In this document: positions 23,766-30,143 of the stretch, in pieces | Numbering within the stretch: the first letter of the stretch is position 1 | Layout of the letters: every line of letters begins with the position of its first letter | Translations under genes and position numbers: made by a program | The notes under the pieces: model-generated | Databases searched by the model: none | Told to the model about the DNA's origin: nothing | What the model saw: only the letters and a program-made list of their open reading frames with translations | IMG/VR virus record: IMGVR_UViG_3300010158_000196 | Span: 1 to 34,017 of that record | Strand: one strand, 5' to 3' | Length of the DNA: 34,017 bases | Origin: a virus

Positions 23766-25131
23766 GTACCAAAAAGAAGCTGTAAAGTTTCTAATTGAGC
23801 GTGGGTCTGGGCAGTTGTGGCTGGACCCAGGGCTCGGCAAAACTGCAATTGTGCTATCAGCATTTCGCACTTTACGACTTGCAGGTGCTGTAAAGAAGAT
23901 GCTGGTTGTTGCACCATTGCGCCCCACTTACACTGTGTGGCCGCATGAGACTAAAAAGTGGGAACAGTTTTCAGGCTACTCGGTTGGTGTGCTTCATGGC
24001 GCCAAGAAAGACAAAGCATTAAGTACTAACCATGACATCTATGTCATCAACTTTGAAGGCTTGGCTTGGCTGTCGCATAAGATGCATGGCAAAGTATGGC
24101 CGTTTGAGATTCTTGTCATAGATGAGATCTCTTATTTGAAAAACACGCAAACGCAACGCTTTAAGACTTTAAAGCCCGTGCTTGATAAGTTTGATCGCCG
24201 CTGGGGCCTCACTGGGTCACCCGCGCCCAATAGCCTATTAGATATATTTGGGCCGCAGTTGATTATTGACCAGGGGGCCACGTTTGGTCCCTACGTATCA
24301 AGGTTTAGGGCAGAGTATTTCTACCCTTCAGGTTTCAACGGCTATGAATGGAAGTTGCAATCAGATGGCGAAACAAGAATCCAAAAAAAGCTTGATGGTA
24401 AAGTGCTTCGGATGGCAGCTCTCGATCATCTTGACTTACCTGTCTTGGCCTACAACGATGTCAGAGTCCAACTTCCGCATGCTGCACGTAAAATGTACGA
24501 TGCTTTTGAAAAAGCTTTAACTTTGGAGCTTGAGCAAGGCACAGTGACAGCTGTTAACGCAGCTGTTGCAGTTATGAAGGGCCAACAAATTGCCAATGGT
24601 GGTTCTTATCTTGATGGCAACGAGCGGGAGACATTGCATGTACACAATGCTAAGACTGAAGCGGTTATGGACCTTGTGGAAGAGCTATCAGGTCAACCTT
24701 GCATCATTGGATACCATTTTCAACATGACTTGGAGAGGCTTAAAAAAGCTTTTCCTCATGCGCCTATTATTGGTTCGGGCGTCATTGGCACTAAGCTTGA
24801 TCATATTATTGCGAGTTGGAATGCCGGCGAGGTACCAGTTTTACTTGCGCACCCTATGTCGGCGGGTCACGGTCTCAATTTACAAGGCGCAGGTCATGCT
24901 GTAATCTGGTACTCGTTGACTTGGTCATTAGAAATCTACGAGCAGTTTATTCGCAGACTCTGGCGGCAAGGCCAAAAGAACAACGTCATGGTGCATCACA
25001 TCATTGCTGTAGACACAGTTGATGAGGCCATCATGCTTGCTGTGCGTCGTAAAGACAAAACACAACAAAAATTGCTAAACGCGGTGCGTGATTACATTCA
25101 TCGTGATATAATTGTAAGTGTTGAACATTGA
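23746..25131 (+). CDS. SNF2-family DNA helicase/translocase, 461 aa
   Basis: GTG 23746 follows AGAAGGG by seven bases and is chosen over the TTG at 23722. The N-terminal motor lobe has Walker A DPGLGKT (about 27-33), LVVAPLRPTYTVWP, DEIS (126-129) and LTGSPAPN (about 156-162); the C-terminal lobe has MSAGHGLNLQGAGHAVIWY and QFIRRLWRQGQ. Phage enzymes of this type move on DNA during replication, recombination or repair. With the two nucleases immediately upstream it may form an end-processing set. The gene encodes the TATAAT box for the following operon near its 3' end. Confidence 0.9.
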   Translation: MFWEPHEYQKEAVKFLIERGSGQLWLDPGLGKTAIVLSAFRTLRLAGAVKKMLVVAPLRPTYTVWPHETKKWEQFSGYSVGVLHGAKKDKALSTNHDIYVINFEGLAWLSHKMHGKVWPFEILVIDEISYLKNTQTQRFKTLKPVLDKFDRRWGLTGSPAPNSLLDIFGPQLIIDQGATFGPYVSRFRAEYFYPSGFNGYEWKLQSDGETRIQKKLDGKVLRMAALDHLDLPVLAYNDVRVQLPHAARKMYDAFEKALTLELEQGTVTAVNAAVAVMKGQQIANGGSYLDGNERETLHVHNAKTEAVMDLVEELSGQPCIIGYHFQHDLERLKKAFPHAPIIGSGVIGTKLDHIIASWNAGEVPVLLAHPMSAGHGLNLQGAGHAVIWYSLTWSLEIYEQFIRRLWRQGQKNNVMVHHIIAVDTVDEAIMLAVRRKDKTQQKLLNAVRDYIHRDIIVSVEH

Positions 25132-25173
25132 CATTATTCATTGTAAGTTTATTCACCTTTTAGAAAGATCTGT
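25107..25173 (+). promoter_or_regulatory. Promoter/leader candidate before the modification cluster
   Basis: TATAAT (25107-25112) lies inside the helicase 3' end. TTGACA (25128-25133) lies after it and has only a weak -10 partner. ATTGTAAGT occurs twice (25111-25119 and 25140-25148), 29 bases apart; CATTGTAAG also begins the palindrome region at 28217. The leader ends in TTTTAGAAAGA. A promoter is plausible but the exact one is not clear. Confidence 0.4.
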
Positions 25174-25440
25174 ATGACCGTTACCAAAGAAGTCTCTACC
25201 GCTGTTAAAGAGCGCAAAGCACGTGGCCCCAATATTGACAAGGGCACTATCATCCGCATCAATGTTGCTGCTAACCCTAAGCGTGAAGGCACCCTTGCCC
25301 ATGCACGCTTTGCACTGTATGAAGATGGCATGAGCATTGAAGACTACATTGCTGCAGGTGGCCGTTCTAGTGATGTGCACTATGATCAGGCACGTGGTGA
25401 CATCTCTTTTGAAACTTCTGACGAAGCTGTAGCTGCGTAA
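25174..25440 (+). CDS. Hypothetical protein, 88 aa
   Basis: First gene after a promoter-like region, ATG 25174. The N-terminus is basic (VKERKARGPNIDKGTIIRINVAANPKREG) and the middle reads ARFALYEDGMSIEDYIAAGG. It has no recognised domain. Its TAA overlaps the ATG of the glycosyltransferase-like gene by one base, so it is coupled to the modification cluster. Confidence 0.7.
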   Translation: MTVTKEVSTAVKERKARGPNIDKGTIIRINVAANPKREGTLAHARFALYEDGMSIEDYIAAGGRSSDVHYDQARGDISFETSDEAVAA

Positions 25441-26327
25441 TGAACATACTCATCACGGGCGTCACAGAGACGCACATCAATTATCATGGTAGGGCAAGCT
25501 CTACCAAGTTCGTCTCTATCCCTGAAATGATGGCATCTGCGTATCGCGATTTAGGCTACAACGTGGCGCATCGTGCGGTAACTGTAGGTGAGGATCTTTC
25601 ATGGTTTGACGTCGTGTTTGTGTATGTGTATCCTCTGGATCATAACGCAATTTCCCATGTTGGGGCCACGTATGCACTGGAGGTAAGGCCGGATGCATAC
25701 GTGTGCCTTGACGATTGGTCATTTCAAGAAATTATGCCTACGTGGGCAAAAGTGATTGACTTGCAAAAGCTGCAATCACGTACATGGTTGGCGCCACTAT
25801 TTCCTTGGGGCGACGTAAATAAGATGGGTTTGCAGGTCAACCGGATTGTTGCATGGGACCCGTCGCCTTTGTATATCCCACCGCCAGTGCACCAATTGGC
25901 ATGGGGTCAGCGTAAGCAAGAATGGTACAACGCGTCCCTATCAACAGGGGCGCATCTATGGGCGACAGCGCAAAGTCTTACATGGCCCGTCAACTCCGTT
26001 GGGGGTAAACAGCTAGGGCAACCCCGCAAGCTTGAAAGCGATATTGTTTGGGAATACGGCTTTTACAAAGGCGTGCTTTGCCCAACATACACGCATGCAG
26101 GTTGCGGCTGGTGGCGTGTAAGATATTTGCATGCCAAGCTTGCAGGTTGTGTGCTTGGCGGTGATCGTATGGAGCTTGACGCCATTGGCCCAGCATATAG
26201 CTTTACATTGCATGAAATTGAATCCATGGATGATGAGATGCTAAAGCAACTGGTTGTAGGACAGCAAAAAGAATTGCTAACAGCGCCAAGATTCACAACA
26301 GTAAATATACTAAAGAGTCTTATATGA
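25440..26327 (+). CDS. Putative GT-B DNA glycosyltransferase, 295 aa
   Basis: The N-terminus MNILITGVTETHINYHGRASS with an alternating strand/helix pattern parallels T4 DNA beta-glucosyltransferase as I recall it (…INF…SSE…). VCLDDWSF (D91/D92) falls where that enzyme has its catalytic Asp in a TDIRLPF segment. The C-terminal region THAGCGWWRVRYLHAKLAGCVLGGDRMELDAIG (about 219-250) resembles the donor-binding helix of GT-B enzymes (R...EA.A.G), although the usual Glu appears to be His. It would add a sugar to hydroxymethylated bases. The ATGA overlap with the kinase-like gene and the hydroxymethylase-like gene beyond it support this. The family assignment is by eye and uncertain. Confidence 0.55.
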   Translation: MNILITGVTETHINYHGRASSTKFVSIPEMMASAYRDLGYNVAHRAVTVGEDLSWFDVVFVYVYPLDHNAISHVGATYALEVRPDAYVCLDDWSFQEIMPTWAKVIDLQKLQSRTWLAPLFPWGDVNKMGLQVNRIVAWDPSPLYIPPPVHQLAWGQRKQEWYNASLSTGAHLWATAQSLTWPVNSVGGKQLGQPRKLESDIVWEYGFYKGVLCPTYTHAGCGWWRVRYLHAKLAGCVLGGDRMELDAIGPAYSFTLHEIESMDDEMLKQLVVGQQKELLTAPRFTTVNILKSLI

Positions 26328-27268
26328 TCATCATTCTAGAAGGGCCTGATGGCTCTGGCAAAACAACACTTGCTGAAAAGCTACGTGCTGTTGTAAGTGA
26401 AAGCCCCGGCAATATGATGCATAGCGTTGCGCATGGGCCTTACGCAGGTTTGGATGCTGAACAACTTTGCAAACTGTACTTTCGGTCAATGTCGCCTGCG
26501 TTGACGTTTGATGATAGTCTTATCATGGATAGGTCATGGCTGTCGGAGCCTATTTACGCTGACGCGTATCGCAATGGTATTTCAAGAGTTGACATGCCTC
26601 GCCGCAGAATGCTTGAGCGCACTGCATTGTCACGTGGTGCTGTTGTCATACTTTGCCAGCCCGACTTTGAGGTGTGTGAGCAGGCATTCATGTCACGTAA
26701 AGCTGAAGAATATCTGGACAATGTTGACCAGTTACGCCAAGTTTACAATGATTATGAAACTTTAGATTTACAAACTCATTTGCCGGTAGTGCATTACGAT
26801 TACGTGCATGACAACTTTCAAGATTTGCTTGCACGAATTGAAAAAGTACGTATTGACAACAAGAGTGTAGGCGGCGGCGCATTTGTTGAAGGTAACTACC
26901 TTATGCTATGTGATAAGGGCCCGCAAATGAACGTTAAGTCATCTGCTGTGGTTGTCCCGTTTGTCAATTTTCTTGATAATGATGGCCCCAGCAGAATGCT
27001 GTCAGCAACGCTTGAGCAAGACAATGTTCCTGAAAATATGTTGTACTGGGCAAATACACAAAACGCTGCAGGCGCCCCTACAAGCCCTGACTTTATTGCG
27101 CAGCTTAAGCCGCGTAGGATTTTTGCTCTTGGCAATAACGCGTATGCCTGGGCACTGAATAACAACATCAAAGCAACTAAGCTTCCGCCGCCGTTGTATC
27201 ACATGCAAAACTACCCAGATCAACCCTATCACATTTTTGAGGATAACGATGGACCTAGCAGCAATTAG
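26324..27268 (+). CDS. P-loop dNMP kinase-like protein fused to a UDG-like domain, 314 aa
   Basis: Residues 1-180 resemble thymidylate-kinase-type enzymes: P-loop GPDGSGKTTL (7-16), IMDRSWLSEPIY (DRS at 69-71), the lid-like SRKAEEYLDNVD and a C-terminal helix. Residues of about 188-300 form a second domain with LMLCDKGP, SRMLSATL, MLYWANT, KPRRIFALGNNAYAWAL and HMQNYPDQP, the layout of uracil-DNA-glycosylase folds (LKP..IFALG..A..., then a His in a late strand). The catalytic residues of UDG are not evident. With the next gene, the kinase may make hydroxymethyl-dCDP; alternatively it phosphorylates modified bases in DNA. Confidence 0.6.
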   Translation: MIIILEGPDGSGKTTLAEKLRAVVSESPGNMMHSVAHGPYAGLDAEQLCKLYFRSMSPALTFDDSLIMDRSWLSEPIYADAYRNGISRVDMPRRRMLERTALSRGAVVILCQPDFEVCEQAFMSRKAEEYLDNVDQLRQVYNDYETLDLQTHLPVVHYDYVHDNFQDLLARIEKVRIDNKSVGGGAFVEGNYLMLCDKGPQMNVKSSAVVVPFVNFLDNDGPSRMLSATLEQDNVPENMLYWANTQNAAGAPTSPDFIAQLKPRRIFALGNNAYAWALNNNIKATKLPPPLYHMQNYPDQPYHIFEDNDGPSSN

Positions 27269-28034
27269 CAATGAAGAAGGCCTTATCAATCTGTACTACG
27301 TTTTACGTGAGTACGGTGAATGGGCATCACCACGAGGCGAAACCACTCTTGAGATTGAAAACTTTGCCTACACAGTTGGCCCCTACGTGCGTTTCAACTC
27401 TTTCAAAGGCCGTAACTTCAATCTTAAGTATCTAAAGCGTGAGTTTGCATGGTACGTTAAAGCCAACCCGTACGATTTGTCCATCATGGAGCATGCAGCT
27501 CAATGGGGCAAGATTGTTGCCAATGGCAAACTTAATAGCAACTACGGCTCATACTGGTTTGGCAGACATGGCGTACGCAATATTGTCAAGCTACTAACTG
27601 AAGACCCTACCAGCCGTCGTGCAGTTATTCCAATGTACGGTACAGATGTTGACCACATGGACATAGACGCAAAAGATGTGCCTTGCACTATTGCCATTGA
27701 GTTTCGCATTCGCAATGGTAAGTTAAACGCTCGTGCCATCATGCGCAGTCAAGACATCTTGTGGGGCATGGCCAATGACATACCTACATTCTCGTTTTTG
27801 CAAGAAATCATTGCAGTGCTTTTAGACGTAGAGATGGGTAATTTGACTGTTACCGTTGGTTCTTTCCATGTTTATGTGCCTCGTATGGAAATGTTCCGTG
27901 AAATCATGGATAGCCATACATACGAAGTCCTCTCAGACATGCCACCTCGCATAGTAAAAGCCGAAGCTTTGGAGCTTATCAACTGCATCATCAATCCTAA
28001 ATACGAGTTCTCAAAATGGCTACTGAACGTTTGA
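27249..28034 (+). CDS. Thymidylate synthase family, likely dCMP hydroxymethylase, 261 aa
   Basis: ATG 27249 has GAGG six bases upstream and overlaps the kinase gene by 20 bases. Thymidylate synthase family residues are all visible and by chance share E. coli numbering: SRR (122-124), catalytic C146 (DVPC), R166/S167/D169 (MRSQD), H207 and Y209 (FHVYV). The dUMP-selecting Asn177 is Asp here (GMANDI, D177), the change that turns the family to dCMP. KLNSNYG (94-100) matches the T4 dCMP hydroxymethylase better than the usual LGPVYG of thymidylate synthases. Product is most likely 5-hydroxymethyl-dCMP; 5-methyl-dCMP is possible. Confidence 0.8.
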   Translation: MDLAAISNEEGLINLYYVLREYGEWASPRGETTLEIENFAYTVGPYVRFNSFKGRNFNLKYLKREFAWYVKANPYDLSIMEHAAQWGKIVANGKLNSNYGSYWFGRHGVRNIVKLLTEDPTSRRAVIPMYGTDVDHMDIDAKDVPCTIAIEFRIRNGKLNARAIMRSQDILWGMANDIPTFSFLQEIIAVLLDVEMGNLTVTVGSFHVYVPRMEMFREIMDSHTYEVLSDMPPRIVKAEALELINCIINPKYEFSKWLLNV

Positions 28035-28201
28035 ACGTGCGGCCTTCCGCTGAGCATGCGCTACGTACCTCCATTGCGGCAATGCTTCGCCAACGATACA
28101 CTTTGCCTGAAATCATTGAGGCTTTGATGTCTGTAAAGATTGAGCTTGTAAGTGTTGACAACTGGCAAAAAATTGCTGCTGAAGCAGACTTCAAACCGTA
28201 A
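28016..28201 (+). CDS. Small helical protein, 61 aa
   Basis: ATG 28016 overlaps the end of the hydroxymethylase-like gene by 19 bases. The product is helical and amphipathic (ALRTSIAAMLRQRYTLPEIIEALMSVKIELVSVDNWQKI). A helix-turn-helix is conceivable but not clear. It ends the modification cluster. Confidence 0.65.
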   Translation: MATERLNVRPSAEHALRTSIAAMLRQRYTLPEIIEALMSVKIELVSVDNWQKIAAEADFKP

Positions 28202-28207
28202 ATGTAG

Positions 28208-28259
28208 TATAATCCACATTGTAAGCAACGTTGCTTACGTAACTTGATTATTGAAAAGG
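28208..28259 (+). promoter_or_regulatory. Promoter with perfect 18-base operator palindrome
   Basis: TATAAT (28208-28213) is followed seven bases later by the perfect palindrome GTAAGCAACGTTGCTTAC (28221-28238), centred where transcription would start. The leader then carries TTATTGAAAAGG (28248-28259), the repeated ribosome-site element. The palindrome shares its 12-base core with that at 15056-15071, which suggests one regulator for both. Confidence 0.65.
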
Positions 28260-28266
28260 ACTCATC

Positions 28267-28959
28267 ATGACAAAAATCCATTGGACCAAAGCTGAAACAG
28301 ACACAGTGCTTTCAAACGCGCACTATCTTTTTGACACAAGTACCTACATGCACTTTGATGCGATTAAAGCAGCGCAAAAAGTGCTGCCTGTACACAGACA
28401 GCGGGCGTTTAACACCCACTCAGTTGCAAACACACTCATTAAAGAGCTTAAGTTGCGTGTGGCGCGGGGCGTGCCAAAGCAAAAAGCAATAGAACCACCC
28501 ACACCAGCCAATGCAGTGGCGCCAATGCCCACCAGTACACCCTGGGACCCTACTCTTGATGACCTAGTTCAAGCCGTAGCAAAGAAAATTGCTGGCACAC
28601 TAAAACATGCGATTGCTAATGCTGTTAAAGAGCTTGAGCATGAGTATGGGCTGCACAAGCATAGCTGTGAATACACAGCAACTGGCGTCAAAAAGAAACG
28701 TGTAGTCATCATTGGCTTGTTGAATGACCAAGTGCATACAATGCAAAAAGAGTTTAGCAATGACTTTGACATAAAGTGCATTGACACTGACCGCGCAATG
28801 GGGATGTCTCCTCCAGACGCTGATGCTTACTTGCTAATGAAGAACTTCATCAACCACCCGTTGTACCACAAGTATCAAGCATTCCCAAATCATGTGTTGA
28901 TTGATGGCGGCATATCATCTTTGCGGATGTGGTTCTACACTAAAGGCAAAGAGCTTTAA
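28267..28959 (+). CDS. Possible regulator, Myb-like N-terminus and DUF2325-like C-terminus, 230 aa
   Basis: ATG 28267 follows the operator palindrome. The N-terminus (HWTKAETDTVLSNAHYLF...AQKVLP) resembles a small Myb/SANT-like helix bundle, and residues of about 130-230 (KKKRVVIIGLLNDQVHTMQKEFSNDFDIKCIDTDRAMGM...ADAYLLMKNFINH) resemble the DUF2325 Rossmann-like fold. A linker rich in Pro/Ala and a helix (residues 75-120) join them. An operator at its own promoter would fit autoregulation. Its stop overlaps that of the convergent gene. Assignment is tentative. Confidence 0.55.
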   Translation: MTKIHWTKAETDTVLSNAHYLFDTSTYMHFDAIKAAQKVLPVHRQRAFNTHSVANTLIKELKLRVARGVPKQKAIEPPTPANAVAPMPTSTPWDPTLDDLVQAVAKKIAGTLKHAIANAVKELEHEYGLHKHSCEYTATGVKKKRVVIIGLLNDQVHTMQKEFSNDFDIKCIDTDRAMGMSPPDADAYLLMKNFINHPLYHKYQAFPNHVLIDGGISSLRMWFYTKGKEL

Positions 28960-30134
28960 TCCCAGCCTTCGCCTTTTCCGGGGTCAAACGCATTGGCCTT
29001 ATGCTCTTTATACGCCTTGATGCCTTGGTAGGCTAGAGGCGGTAAGGCCATGGCTGTGCCAACTGCCTTGGCAACTGGATGAGGTACCATAGACACCAAG
29101 CCGCCTATACCACTGAGCCCAGCCATAACGCCTTCAAGTGTATTGCCTGCTTGAAGCTCATTGTAAGCATGCACCAACTCAGCGCCAGATAAGCCGCCCA
29201 TGATGATGTTAAAGCCTGGGATCTTAGACAAGAATGATTTTGCCTTGGATAGCTCATCAACACTTGCTTGTGCAGCATTCTTAGCTGCCGTTGCGTTAGC
29301 TAATGGTGCAGGAAGTCTTGCGTTACGCGCATTGTCCATTGCAAGTTGCGCCGCTGCAGCCTCAGTTTGCGCAGTTCTATGCGCTATCTCAGCGTCTACA
29401 ACAGCTTGCCGAGCTTGCGTTACTGCAGGTGCCTCATTGTAGCTACGTGGCACAGCAATCCCACTACGTGTTGCCTTGTAATCTGCAGGCAAACCTTTTT
29501 CAACCTGGTAGTTCCTTGCAGCCTCAGTAACGCTGTCGCCGCCTGGGCCCATGGAGCCTACAACTTTTTTGTTCCATTTATCGCCTGCTAAATCTTCAGC
29601 TGAAATAGTTGCAGGGTCAAGCCCAACGGCACGAGCTGCAGTATGCGCTGCGTCACGAACATTTCTGGCGTCTTCCAACACAGTGTTTGCAATCTTATGC
29701 TCATTTATAAGTCTATTAACGCCGCCTTGATACGTGTCAATCAAAGACTTTTCAAACGCTGCCTTGCCTGCAAGATCTGTTTTAGCGGCTGTCAAGTCGG
29801 GGCTAACGTACTTAGGCGCACGCGAGCCTGCGACAGCGCCTGTAATGCCACCTACAATTTCACCTATGCCTGTATCGCTGTTGCTAGCAGCTTGTGGTTT
29901 TGCCGCGCTTGCAGCCGACTTTGGAAAAGGCGCACCGGCATCTCCTGCAAGCATTGGGTTGTTAGCACGTTGCGACATTGCCGCGCTGTAGTCATCTTCA
30001 GTACCACCAGGGTTACGTGCCGCCCAATCGTCGTATGAAAGCTGCTGTGGCGCAGCTACTGGTGCTGATGCGCCAAAGGGCACAGCAAGACTTGCGTCAA
30101 ACTTGTTTAAAGAGTCAATGCCAGACGTTGCCAT
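28956..30134 (-). CDS. Presumed virion protein, 392 aa
   Basis: ATG 30134 has AAAGGC upstream. The N-terminus is Ala/Pro-rich; the middle is a long Ala-rich helical coiled-coil-like region (about 130-300: EKSLIDTYQGG..., ARQAVVDAEIAHRTAQTEAAAAQLAMDNARNA). Residues near 310-360 (FNIIMGGLSGAELVHAY...GLSGIGGLVSMVPHPVAKAVGTAMAL) are hydrophobic and could insert into membranes, like ejection proteins. The C-terminus ends AFDPGKGEGWD, the FDPGxG motif shared with the 1339-aa and 426-aa proteins. The stop overlaps the convergent gene's stop. Confidence 0.7.
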   Translation of the reverse strand: MATSGIDSLNKFDASLAVPFGASAPVAAPQQLSYDDWAARNPGGTEDDYSAAMSQRANNPMLAGDAGAPFPKSAASAAKPQAASNSDTGIGEIVGGITGAVAGSRAPKYVSPDLTAAKTDLAGKAAFEKSLIDTYQGGVNRLINEHKIANTVLEDARNVRDAAHTAARAVGLDPATISAEDLAGDKWNKKVVGSMGPGGDSVTEAARNYQVEKGLPADYKATRSGIAVPRSYNEAPAVTQARQAVVDAEIAHRTAQTEAAAAQLAMDNARNARLPAPLANATAAKNAAQASVDELSKAKSFLSKIPGFNIIMGGLSGAELVHAYNELQAGNTLEGVMAGLSGIGGLVSMVPHPVAKAVGTAMALPPLAYQGIKAYKEHKANAFDPGKGEGWD

Positions 30135-30143
30135 ATGTAGCCT

